Shown: piece after piece, positions 56,439 through 64,000 of the stretch
Numbering within the stretch: the stretch's first letter is position 1
Layout of the letters: the number at the start of each line of letters is the position of its first letter
DNA from: Solitalea canadensis DSM 3403
GTDB lineage: Bacteria; Bacteroidota; Bacteroidia; Sphingobacteriales; Sphingobacteriaceae
Length of the DNA stretch: 64,000 bases
Reading direction: 5' to 3'
Assembly: GCF_000242635.2 (NCBI RefSeq)
Contig: NC_017770.1
Coordinates: 3,856,669 to 3,920,668 of the forward strand
Position numbers and translations under genes: made by a program
Notes under the pieces: model-generated
Database searches by the model: none
What the model was told of the DNA's origin: nothing
The model's input: the letters and a program-made list of their open reading frames with translations, nothing else

Positions 56439-57968
56439 TTATTGAACAGTGAGCGAAACACCTGTAGATAATCTACGAGAGTTACCTTTAGGGTCGCGAA
56501 CGGTAATATCTTCAATAGTGATCTTATCGCCAGCAGTAACAGATGCTAATGCCTGACGTAAACGTGCAGTTAAAGCCGGACCGTTAACTGATTCGAAAAT
56601 CGGGTCAGTACGTTTTTTAACAACATACATAGTATAACCGGTTACACTAAACTTCATATCAAAGTCGAAGTTTTCAAGTACTGCAAATACACCTGGTTGA
56701 GCTTTCGCTGCAGCCGAACTTACACGGCCAGTTGAAAGACCTGCAAATTTAGGTGTAGGAGGAGGTACTTGTTTAACACGATATAAGCGAGAACCCATAT
56801 TGGTCATTTTACCATTAATCTCAGCACTAACATTGATTGTAACCTGACCAGGAGTAGTTACCTGTGCAATGTATTTACCATTTCCACCTGATAAAGAACC
56901 TGCTCCGCTTAAGCTTGCACGAACTTTACTGCTTGGAACACCTGCAGCTGAAACTGAAACAGGGTTTTCAACCCCAATATAAAGAACATTCATTTTATCC
57001 GCGCTTACGTTAGCAGAAGGAGCCGCAGCTTCATACTTAGCTGTATAAGGGTAATCTTTAGTAGTACCATCTGGTTGAACTACTACAATTTTACCTCCCC
57101 AAGTATGCTCACCAACGCTTGAAGCTGTAGTGCTAAATTTAGCGATACCGTCTGCATCAACAGGTAATTTACTGCCACCTGCATAAACATCAGGTTTTAA
57201 GGTAGAACTAGTTGCTGTTAAGAATACTTCAGCAGTATAAGGTTGCCCTACTAATACATAGCTTGAAGGAGCAACAGCTACTGCTTTAAGTTTATCAAAC
57301 TTAACATCACTTGCATAAATTGAGCTTTGAAGATATTTCAAAATCTCAACTTCTGAGTTTTTAACATCACCCTCTAATTTCGTAAGAATAGTTACAGCAG
57401 CAGTAACAGGAACACTCGAAAATTGAGCATTTTCCCATGACTTATCTTTTGCATCTTTTGCGTCAAGGCTGATGATGATCCTTTCTTTATCCTCAGGTTT
57501 CACCAATGACAACAACTGTTCACGAGCTTCTCTGATTTTTTTCTTCATCTCAGGACCTTTTGCTTCAGAAGGTCTTTCTTCGTTAAGCATAATACGGCTT
57601 GCAACATCAAGATCATCATTATTTTTGATATCTCCTGTTTCTGGATTGATGTTTCCAGCTTGCTTCACCATCTCTTCTTTAACACCTTTAATATAAGCAC
57701 TTAAATCGTTGCTAATCTTAACGGCTTGTTGAGCTTTATCGTACCATTCTTTGGTTTTACCAGGATCCGTTTCCATACTTTTCTGGAAAGCTTCCATGGT
57801 TTTACTTATTGTTTGATCAAGATTAGTTGATGATTCATCTAAACCATCTCTTACAGTCTTAAATGCGTTTAATACTTCCGCACTTACGTTCAACGCCAAC
57901 ATCGCAGTGAGTACCAGATACATCAGGTTGATCATCTGCTGACGTGCCGTTTGTTTACCACCGGCCAT
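56439..57968 (-). CDS. gldM: T9SS/gliding motor subunit GldM (PorM)
   Basis: Periplasm-spanning shaft of the proton-driven motor that powers type IX secretion and gliding. The 509-residue protein starts with the conserved MAGGKQTARQQMINLMYLVL, including Arg9 near the membrane, and one helix to about residue 33. The rest is four periplasmic domains ending in VKKRTDPIFESVNGPALTAR and ISIED-type beta strands. In Flavobacterium, Arg9 of GldM is paired with the membrane Glu of GldL, which is also present here. The gene lies between gldL (65 nt) and gldN (8 nt). Length matches the family. Confidence 0.97.
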   Translation of the reverse strand: MAGGKQTARQQMINLMYLVLTAMLALNVSAEVLNAFKTVRDGLDESSTNLDQTISKTMEAFQKSMETDPGKTKEWYDKAQQAVKISNDLSAYIKGVKEEMVKQAGNINPETGDIKNNDDLDVASRIMLNEERPSEAKGPEMKKKIREAREQLLSLVKPEDKERIIISLDAKDAKDKSWENAQFSSVPVTAAVTILTKLEGDVKNSEVEILKYLQSSIYASDVKFDKLKAVAVAPSSYVLVGQPYTAEVFLTATSSTLKPDVYAGGSKLPVDADGIAKFSTTASSVGEHTWGGKIVVVQPDGTTKDYPYTAKYEAAAPSANVSADKMNVLYIGVENPVSVSAAGVPSSKVRASLSGAGSLSGGNGKYIAQVTTPGQVTINVSAEINGKMTNMGSRLYRVKQVPPPTPKFAGLSTGRVSSAAAKAQPGVFAVLENFDFDMKFSVTGYTMYVVKKRTDPIFESVNGPALTARLRQALASVTAGDKITIEDITVRDPKGNSRRLSTGVSLTVQ

Positions 57969-58033
57969 ATTCTAAAATTCTTAAGGTTTGATTTACTTTA
58001 AAAAACAGTTAATCTAAAAAATTAACAAGGAAA

Positions 58034-58828
58034 TTATGCTCTTTGCACGTTCATTGCTGAAAGCATGTTTCCGTAAACTGAGTTAAGAGAAGTTAAGTTC
58101 TTAGCCAATTTACCGATCTCCTCTTTGTATACCTTAGAATAGTTAAGCGTTTCGTTGAAACCTTGCATTGTTTCATTGATGTTAGCATAGTATTTACCCA
58201 TAGATTTCAGGTGGTTGTTAGACTCCTGTAATTCCATTTCGTAAACTGCGTTAAGAGCCGCAAGGTTTTTAACCATTAAGTTAATTTGTTCGTTGTATGC
58301 TTTAGTATCAACATTGGTACCAGCCATCTCAACTAATGATTGAGAAGCTTTCTGATAAGAAACCACTAATTGGTTTACAGAATCAGTACCACGTTTTAAG
58401 CTATCTGACAATGCAGTAGTATCAATCGATACGTTCGCAATATTAGAGATTGCGCTAACTTTGTCACCGAAAGTTCTTAAGCCATTACCTAAATTGTTCA
58501 CCATGTCTGGAGTAATATTAGCTTCAGCCAACATTTTGTCCAATGCGTTAGAGCTACCTGCTCCTACTGCGCCACGTGAAGAGTATGAACTAACTTCAAC
58601 TGGCTCATTTTCTGGCAATAACTCAGGGTAAACTCTTGACCAATCTGGTTCATCATATTGAGGTTGGAAAGCCATTGCAATAAAGATGATCGCCTCACAT
58701 CCCATACCGATCATTAGCATTTCCCTTGCTCCTTCCCAGTGTAAGATTTTAAATAAAGCTCCCAAGATTACTGGTGCAGCGAACAATGACGCAAAGAAAT
58801 TCAGATTAAATTTAATTTTACCTTTCAT
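58034..58828 (-). CDS. gldL: T9SS/gliding motor subunit GldL (PorL)
   Basis: Inner-membrane stator of the T9SS motor. The 264-residue protein has two membrane helices near residues 11-28 and 37-53. The second holds the acidic residue Glu45 (MGCEAIIFIAMAF), which corresponds to the proton-path glutamate shown to be essential in Flavobacterium. A short motif between the helices (KILHWEGAREMLMIG) is typical. The cytoplasmic C-terminal part is a long helical region with repeated Asn/Leu heptads (LVKNLAALNAVYEMELQESN). It follows gldK by 46 nt. Confidence 0.97.
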   Translation of the reverse strand: MKGKIKFNLNFFASLFAAPVILGALFKILHWEGAREMLMIGMGCEAIIFIAMAFQPQYDEPDWSRVYPELLPENEPVEVSSYSSRGAVGAGSSNALDKMLAEANITPDMVNNLGNGLRTFGDKVSAISNIANVSIDTTALSDSLKRGTDSVNQLVVSYQKASQSLVEMAGTNVDTKAYNEQINLMVKNLAALNAVYEMELQESNNHLKSMGKYYANINETMQGFNETLNYSKVYKEEIGKLAKNLTSLNSVYGNMLSAMNVQRA

Positions 58829-58874
58829 AATAATTCGATCAGTCTAGTTGTAATTGTTATATTATTTTGGTTAG

Positions 58875-60143
58875 TTATTTAGTACCTAATTGTTTTCCCA
58901 TGTGTTGAGCAACACAACGGAAACCAATGTAAGATTTTGCTGTGTCTAAATATTCATACGCACGAGTTCCGTTCTGAAGGAAGAAACCGATATCTTTCCA
59001 TGAACCACCTCTTACTACCTTGCGACGTTGTGCCATTGGAGTAGTTTCATTTACTTCAGAAGTATAAGTAGGATTCATGTCGTGTACGAATGTATATGAC
59101 GACTCATCATAAGTTGAACTAGTCCACTCAGATACGTTACCCGCCATATTGTATAAGCCGTAATCGTTAGGGAAATACGATTTAACATGCACTGTGTAGA
59201 AACCGCCATCATCAGCATAATTACCGCGACCAGGTTTGAAGTTTGCCAAGATACAACCTTTACTGTTGCGAATATAAGGACCACCCCAAGGATAGTCAGC
59301 ACCTAATCTTCCTCCACGTGCAGCATACTCAAACTGGGCTTCAGTTGGTAAGCTTACAACACCACGACGAGGCTTTTTCATTTTATCGCGGTAGGTGTTA
59401 TTGAATTCAGTTCTCCATGCACAGAAAGCATTAGCTTGTTTCCAAGTTACACCAACAACAGGATAATCATCAAATGCAGGGTGTGAGAAATACTGTTCAA
59501 CCATAGGTTCATTCTGAGCATAGCTAAAATCAGCAAGCCAAACCAAAGTATCTGGATAAATAGCTATTTTTTCACGTTTAATGAACGAAGACCTAGGTTT
59601 TGTACGATTCTGTTTCAATGCAGCTGAACGAATATCAAACCAAGTATATTGGTAAACCAACTGTCTTACGTCAAAATCATTTCTACCTGTGATTTTATCA
59701 TCACCCTGGTAGTACATACCTTTTAGCGTTTCTGCGTTAGGGTTGTTTTTAGATGTGTAAGTAACCTTTTGCTTAGGATTGATGAATTCAGTACCATCTT
59801 CTGCCTTTACAACAAAATTACCACCCATCGTTTTAGCCGCAATAGAGTCACGAACCCATAATACGAACTGGCGATACTCATTGTTTGAGATCTCGGTTTC
59901 GTCCATGTAGAATGGAGCAATCGTTACCTGACGATTTTGAGAAACGCGGGAAGCAGTTACATCCTGATCACCCTGGCCCATAATGAAAGTACCAGCAGGA
60001 ATATACACCATACCATAAGGGACGTCTTGCTTGTACGGCTTACGGCCCTGAACGCCTACTAACTCTCCCTTAGCTCCGGAAGAACCACATCCGCTTAGGG
60101 AAAACAGAAGTGCTGAAGAACAAAGCAGCAACAAATATTTCAT
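58875..60143 (-). CDS. gldK: T9SS/gliding lipoprotein GldK (PorK)
   Basis: Outer-membrane lipoprotein forming the periplasmic ring of the T9SS with GldN. From the ATG at 60143 the 422-residue protein has a lipobox (LLFSLSGCGS). The remainder is a formylglycine-generating-enzyme-like fold (GMVYIPAGTFIMGQGDQD, APFYMDETEISNNEYRQFV, LPTEAQFEYAARGGRLGADY, NVSEWTSSTYDE, VVRGGSWKD, YIGFRCVAQ). GldK is not known to be catalytic. The frame opens further upstream to 60170, but that start would put nine extra residues before a perfect lipoprotein signal. First gene of gldKLMN. Confidence 0.96.
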   Translation of the reverse strand: MKYLLLLCSSALLFSLSGCGSSGAKGELVGVQGRKPYKQDVPYGMVYIPAGTFIMGQGDQDVTASRVSQNRQVTIAPFYMDETEISNNEYRQFVLWVRDSIAAKTMGGNFVVKAEDGTEFINPKQKVTYTSKNNPNAETLKGMYYQGDDKITGRNDFDVRQLVYQYTWFDIRSAALKQNRTKPRSSFIKREKIAIYPDTLVWLADFSYAQNEPMVEQYFSHPAFDDYPVVGVTWKQANAFCAWRTEFNNTYRDKMKKPRRGVVSLPTEAQFEYAARGGRLGADYPWGGPYIRNSKGCILANFKPGRGNYADDGGFYTVHVKSYFPNDYGLYNMAGNVSEWTSSTYDESSYTFVHDMNPTYTSEVNETTPMAQRRKVVRGGSWKDIGFFLQNGTRAYEYLDTAKSYIGFRCVAQHMGKQLGTK

Positions 60144-60371
60144 AAAATTTAAGTTGTAAAGGTTTGGCAAATAGTAATACTAAATTTAGTTATATTTTTT
60201 CTCTATCGAAAAACTATTCCTTAATCCGTTTAAACGAAAGAAAATTTTAATTGTTACGCAACATACAAAAATAATTAACAAAAAAAATCGTTAAAACGTG
60301 GGAAAAAAATTTTCTTTACGCTTTAACGATTCAGCAAAAATAGTAGAAATTTAACTATTATTTAAATTTTT

Positions 60372-61130
60372 TTATTTGTTACTAACCTTAATATATTCTT
60401 CAATAGCCATGGTCATTGAAGGCGATTGAGGGGTAGGTGCTTGAACGTCTAAATAGAGCCCAGCTTCCAAAACTGCCTTGTGTGTCGTTGAACCAAATGC
60501 CGCAATTCGAGTATTATTCTGCTCAAAATCGGGGAAATTCTGATACAAGGACTTAATTCCAGAGGGACTGAAAAAAGCTATCATATCATATTTAACCTCA
60601 GCTAAGTCAGATAAATCGCTACAAACTGTGCGATACATTACTGCTTCTGTAACGTCATATCCAACCTCTCTCATCTTCGATGGAATCTCTTCCTTACTTA
60701 CATCCGAACATGGGAATAAATACTTTTCACCCTGGTGTTTTTTAAACTGTTCCATCAGGTCGGCAGTTGTTTGTTTGCCAAAAAATATTTTTCGTTTTCT
60801 GTACTGAATGTACTTTTGAAGATACAGTGCTGTAGACTCTGTATTACAGAAATACTTCATTTCAGCAGGCACTTCGTACCGCATTTCTTCACATAAACGG
60901 AAATACTGATCGATTCCGTGGCGACTTGTAAAGATAATTGCCGAGTAATCTGGCAAATTGATCTTTCCCTTTCTAAATTCCTTGGCGGGAACCCCCTCCA
61001 CATGAATGAATGGTCTGAAATCAAGTTTCAAACTGTATTTCTTAGCCAACTCCGTGTATGGATTCTTATCGCTCTCTGGTTTTGGCTGCGTAATTAAAAT
61101 ACTTTTAACCTTTATTTTCCTCTCTGTCAT
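60372..61130 (-). CDS. hemD: Uroporphyrinogen-III synthase
   Basis: Closes and inverts ring D of hydroxymethylbilane in haem biosynthesis. The 252-residue protein shows the loose family pattern: ILITQPKPESD at the start, SAIIFTSRHGIDQYF, a middle CSDVSKEEIPSKMREVGYDVTEAVMYRT and the late FFSPSGIKSLYQNF plus AAFGSTTHKAVLEAG. The family is very divergent, so assignment rests on motif order and length. It is not with other hem genes; it is 32 nt downstream of the DUF4271 gene and upstream of gldKLMN, an arrangement I believe recurs in Bacteroidota. Confidence 0.88.
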   Translation of the reverse strand: MTERKIKVKSILITQPKPESDKNPYTELAKKYSLKLDFRPFIHVEGVPAKEFRKGKINLPDYSAIIFTSRHGIDQYFRLCEEMRYEVPAEMKYFCNTESTALYLQKYIQYRKRKIFFGKQTTADLMEQFKKHQGEKYLFPCSDVSKEEIPSKMREVGYDVTEAVMYRTVCSDLSDLAEVKYDMIAFFSPSGIKSLYQNFPDFEQNNTRIAAFGSTTHKAVLEAGLYLDVQAPTPQSPSMTMAIEEYIKVSNK

Positions 61131-61162
61131 GATAAATATAACCCCTTACTTCAGCTGAGACT

Positions 61163-62116
61163 TTAATTCAAAAGTACTTTATACAATATTATTAACGGAC
61201 AAATTTCAAAGGCGCAAAGATAAACAATAAAATAAAATTTTGGAAATTGAAAATTTGACGAAATGAATATTGCCCCCCGAATATATTGATAGGCAAAACT
61301 TAATATCAGAATTGCCATAAAAATCAACATTAAATTATTTATAATCGCAGCAGTACCCAATGCATGCAAAATAAGCAAAGGTATTAACAGCAATGTAAAA
61401 GTGCCGAAGGATATGTAAATAATGGAGATGTAATTATTGACCATGTTCTTCACTGAAAACACAACTCCTGCTAATCTTAACAGTATTGTTTTTGCCAGGA
61501 AAAACAGCATTACTAATAAGGATAACAGGCAGTAACCTCCAACCCCTTCCATTCCAAAAACTTCATTTATCCCAAAGAGAACTTGTAGCAAGTATCCAAA
61601 TGTAAATCCTATCAGGGTGGCAATAAATATAAACGACTCCGAGTTCAGGAGGTTATTATCCCGAATAAGCTGGTTAAGCGTTCTATTATTGACAAAACCT
61701 TGCACCATAATGGAGATATCTCTTGCAAAGAAATAGCTGATTAGCACAAACAACAAAAACAAGGCAAACGTAACGTACACCCCTTCCCTATCTTTAAATT
61801 TTCGTTCCACCTGGTCTACATACTCAATGTTTGAGACCTTTTTCATCTTAGTTTTTAGCAGCAGAAGTTCATTGAACGCTTTGTTATAGGAAACAGTAAA
61901 TGAATCTAGCGATTTATTCTGTTTAGTTTTATCGATCAATAACGGAACCGATCGAAGTTTAACTAAAGTTATACTATCCTTAATTCTCACCGAATCAGGT
62001 ATTTTTACAGTTCTTACAGGCCTTCTAAAAGTAACCGAATCTTGTGCATTGGTATTTGCGCCAAAGAGTATTAATACCGTAAATACACCTAAAAATGTAA
62101 AGATCTGTCTCAACAT
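61163..62116 (-). CDS. DUF4271-type membrane protein
   Basis: 317 residues. A signal peptide or signal anchor (MLRQIFTFLGVFTVLILFGAN) precedes about 90 residues of extracytoplasmic sequence with charged helices. About six membrane helices follow (VTFALFLLFVLISYFF, FIFIATLIGFTFGYLL, and later pairs). The layout fits the DUF4271 family of Bacteroidota, whose function is not established; assignment to that family is from memory of its pattern. It is co-directional with hemD (32 nt) and gldKLMN, so a link with the secretion machinery is possible but unproven. A TAATTTTG promoter box lies 17 nt upstream. Confidence 0.75.
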   Translation of the reverse strand: MLRQIFTFLGVFTVLILFGANTNAQDSVTFRRPVRTVKIPDSVRIKDSITLVKLRSVPLLIDKTKQNKSLDSFTVSYNKAFNELLLLKTKMKKVSNIEYVDQVERKFKDREGVYVTFALFLLFVLISYFFARDISIMVQGFVNNRTLNQLIRDNNLLNSESFIFIATLIGFTFGYLLQVLFGINEVFGMEGVGGYCLLSLLVMLFFLAKTILLRLAGVVFSVKNMVNNYISIIYISFGTFTLLLIPLLILHALGTAAIINNLMLIFMAILILSFAYQYIRGAIFISSNFQFPKFYFIVYLCAFEICPLIILYKVLLN

Positions 62117-62133
62117 GTATAATTGTTTGGCAG

Positions 62134-62141
62134 CAAAATTA
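62134..62141 (-). promoter_or_regulatory. Promoter -7 box of the DUF4271-hemD unit
   Basis: The minus strand reads TAATTTTG, an exact TAnnTTTG match, 17 nt before the start at 62116. Confidence 0.55.
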
Positions 62142-62374
62142 CCTGATTTTCATTTATTTTTAAATAGGATACTGTATTAAGTACTTATTTTTTATAAATA
62201 AGTGAACCTTTAACATTAAGTGTTTATCATCTGTGCAATTAATTAAGTCTATAAAGAGTAGCAATTAGACCTATAATATGAATAAATACAGGCCGTAGGG
62301 ATTTACAAACCTTAGGACATTATTATTATAGACCTATATAAAACAAAATATCAGATTTATTTGTCATCTCTAAC

Positions 62375-63091
62375 ATGGAATCATTACAAGGAAAAAATGC
62401 GCTTATTACTGGTGCAGGAAAAGGTATAGGAAAAGCAGTGGCTTTACAATTGGCTCAGGAAGGTGTGAACGTTGCATTACTGGCAAGAACTGTCTCTGAT
62501 CTGGAAGCTGTAGCCACTGAAATAAAGGCCTTAGGTGTAAAAGCTTTAGTTATATCAGCTGATGTTGCTGATATCGACAGTGTAAACAAAGCCGTTTCAC
62601 AAGTAGAGAATGAATTCGGGTACATAGACATTCTGATTAATAATGCAGGGATCGCTTCTTTCGGCAAGTTCCTGGAATTAACCCCGACAGATTGGGAAAA
62701 GATTGTACAGGTTAATCTTTTTGGAACTTACTACGTAACACGCGCTGCTCTGCCTAAAATGATTGAACGCCAAACCGGAGATATCATTAACATATCTTCA
62801 ACTGCTGGACAACGTGGGGCTGCATTAACGAGTGCGTACAGTGCTTCAAAATTTGGCGTATTAGGTTTAACTGAATCCTTAATGCAAGAAGTTCGCAAAC
62901 ATAATATCAGGGTAACAGCATTAACTCCAAGTACGATTGCAACTGATATGGCAAAAGACCTTAATCTAACAGACGGTAATCCTGAAAAAGTAATGCAGCC
63001 AGAAGACTTCGCAGAGCTGATTGTTGCGCAGTTAAAATTAAACCGTCGTGTTTTTGTAAAAGAAGCTGGTTTATGGTCAACAAATCCGTAA
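62375..63091 (+). CDS. Short-chain dehydrogenase/reductase (3-oxoacyl reductase-like)
   Basis: 238-residue NAD(P)-dependent oxidoreductase of the classical SDR family. The cofactor loop is [15 protein letters not shown] (about residues 9-23), followed by the NNAG motif in [12 protein letters not shown]. The catalytic Ser in ISSTAGQRG and Tyr-x3-Lys in AYSASKFG follow in the right order. It resembles FabG/3-ketoacyl-ACP reductases, but many SDRs with other substrates look alike, and it is not near fatty-acid genes. It is single, with a hairpin after its stop. Confidence 0.9.
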   Translation: MESLQGKNALITGAGKGIGKAVALQLAQEGVNVALLARTVSDLEAVATEIKALGVKALVISADVADIDSVNKAVSQVENEFGYIDILINNAGIASFGKFLELTPTDWEKIVQVNLFGTYYVTRAALPKMIERQTGDIINISSTAGQRGAALTSAYSASKFGVLGLTESLMQEVRKHNIRVTALTPSTIATDMAKDLNLTDGNPEKVMQPEDFAELIVAQLKLNRRVFVKEAGLWSTNP

Positions 63092-63154
63092 GAAGTTTGT
63101 TAAGTATTATAGCGAGTCAATGAACGATTCTACAAATTAATCGTTCGTTCATGA

Positions 63155-63185
63155 AAATTCCCGATAATCTGATTACCGGGAATTT
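63155..63185. terminator. Terminator between SDR and small lipoprotein genes
   Basis: AAATTCCCG/CGGGAATTT stem, 9 bp, with an inner TAAT/ATTA pairing. It sits between convergent genes. Confidence 0.7.
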
Positions 63186-63203
63186 CTGTTATAGGTGGTT
63201 AGT

Positions 63204-63596
63204 TTAATTTGAGTTTGAGCACTCAGCGGTGTTTTGCTGTGTTTCTCCCCCTTCAGTCCCTGTAAAGTTATACTCTACAACAATTCGTGAGCTGGTCCTA
63301 CCTTTTGCCGAAACATTAATAGAAGTTCCTGCCTTAGTGTTCACAGCTATTTCAAATGGCAATTCCGGTTCATTAACTGTTACCTGACCGTTGGCTCCCT
63401 GGTAGGTAATTGTAGTTACTTCCGAATTACCAATTTTAGGAACCGTATATTTTACTGTTCCATCGCTTTTTGTTGTATAAGCCGTTGTAGAAACATCACA
63501 GTCCCTGATATTACTTTTTTCATCATTATCTGTACAGGATATTACAGCTCCACTTAACAATATGGCAAGTAAAAAAGTAGAAAAGCGTTTGTTCAT
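63204..63596 (-). CDS. Small lipoprotein of unknown function
   Basis: 130 residues from the ATG at 63596. An earlier in-frame start at 63629 would add 11 residues in front of a complete lipoprotein signal (MNKRFSTFLLAILLSGAVISC), so the later one was chosen. The mature protein is Thr/Ser/Asn-rich and beta-patterned (VPKIGNSEVTTITYQGANGQ, SRIVVEYNFTG), ending in a polar tail with a second Cys (AECSNSN). One more Cys lies near residue 34 (IRDCDVS), so a disulfide is possible. No known domain is recognised. Confidence 0.75.
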   Translation of the reverse strand: MNKRFSTFLLAILLSGAVISCTDNDEKSNIRDCDVSTTAYTTKSDGTVKYTVPKIGNSEVTTITYQGANGQVTVNEPELPFEIAVNTKAGTSINVSAKGRTSSRIVVEYNFTGTEGGETQQNTAECSNSN

Positions 63597-63785
63597 AATT
63601 ATTGATTTTAAAAAATAGGTATTCGACAAAATTGAGATCTGTAGCCCTTTAACAGCAAACCAGTGGCCATTAAATCATCTATTTCGAGAACTTATTTACA
63701 GTAGATAATTTTTTAAAAAAAATTCTGTAACGAATTGTAATGCTTGAATACATACTGTGTATAAAAGTTAAAAAATTAAAGCATT

Positions 63786-64000
63786 ATGAAAAGAACATTA
63801 TTAACCCTGGCTACAATTGCGACATTTTTAATCTCTCTACATTCAAACGCTCAAAGTAAACAACCGCTAGAAAATTCATTATTATGGGAAATTAGTGGTA
63901 ATGGTCTGCAAAAATCTTCATACCTATATGGAACAATTCACATGATCTGTGAAAAAGATTTCTCAATCTCTGAGAAACTAAAAAATACCATTTCGAAAAC
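63786..64000 (+). CDS. TraB/GumN-family protein, N-terminal part (cut by window end)
   Basis: Only the first 71 codons are inside the window. A signal peptide (MKRTLLTLATIATFLISLH) ends near SNAQ. The mature protein begins with LLWEISGNGLQKSSYLYGTIHMICEKDF. The LYGTIHM segment is the hallmark of the TraB/GumN (Tiki-like) family, predicted membrane or periplasmic metalloproteases. The frame stays open to the last base. Length and later motifs cannot be judged. Confidence 0.75.
   Translation, partial: MKRTLLTLATIATFLISLHSNAQSKQPLENSLLWEISGNGLQKSSYLYGTIHMICEKDFSISEKLKNTISK

Overview
The window is AT-rich chromosomal DNA from a member of the Bacteroidota. Evidence for this is the gldKLMN type IX secretion/gliding operon, a SprE/PorW-type lipoprotein, GldB, a DksA/TraR protein without a full zinc finger, a GH97 enzyme, an ATP synthase locus without beta and epsilon genes, and repeated TAnnTTTG promoter boxes. 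The gene set would suit the Sphingobacteriales or a relative, but genus is inference. No phage, insertion sequence, CRISPR array or rRNA operon was seen. Nearly all genes are chromosomal housekeeping or phylum-typical genes.

Layout. 1-3564 (+) is the end of a biosynthetic operon: UbiA prenyltransferase (cut by the window edge), type III polyketide synthase, SAM methyltransferase and FAD oxidoreductase. The last three genes are joined by ATGA overlaps. 3629-9310 (-) holds pyruvate carboxylase, a small secreted protein and serS. 9456-11855 (+) holds rsmI and lnt. 11934-15477 (-) holds a ROK kinase, nadE and an outer-membrane barrel. 15544-18023 (+) holds gldB, a patatin and a lipoprotein MsrB. 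18117-23662 (-) holds PEP carboxylase and a Tat-exported phospholipase C. 23833-31224 (-) holds atpG-A-H-F-E-B, a small membrane gene, atpZ, a bactofilin and an M23-like protein. 31403-36369 (+) holds sprE/porW and PBP1A. 36456-40684 holds a 2OG oxygenase (-), a dienelactone hydrolase (+) and GH97 (-). 41139-41449 (-) holds three identical tRNA-Val genes. 41569-45099 holds recO (-), an MMPL transporter (+) and an XRE regulator (-). 45503-55115 (+) holds ileS, dksA-like, lspA, a membrane serine protease, a SIMPL protein, an unnamed kinase-like protein and uvrC. 55405-62116 (-) holds gldN, gldM, gldL, gldK, hemD and a DUF4271 protein. 62375-64000 holds a short-chain reductase (+), a small lipoprotein (-) and the start of a TraB/GumN protein (+).

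How the genes fit together. Envelope biology dominates. LspA and Lnt mature lipoproteins, and GldB, GldK, SprE, MsrB and the 63.2 kb gene carry lipoboxes. GldL and GldM form the proton-driven motor, and GldK, GldN and SprE complete parts of the T9SS. PBP1A, bactofilin and the M23-like protein form a cell-wall block next to sprE and the ATP synthase genes. Both anaplerotic enzymes (PYC and PEPC) are present.

Most worth a second look: (1) the PKS III-methyltransferase-flavoprotein-UbiA operon, which could make a prenylated phenolic or quinone lipid; (2) the unnamed gene at 52212-53264, which shows a hidden kinase-like catalytic pattern; (3) the M23-like protein beside bactofilin that lacks the metal-binding histidines; (4) palindromic repeat elements in the spacers of the atp operon and elsewhere.
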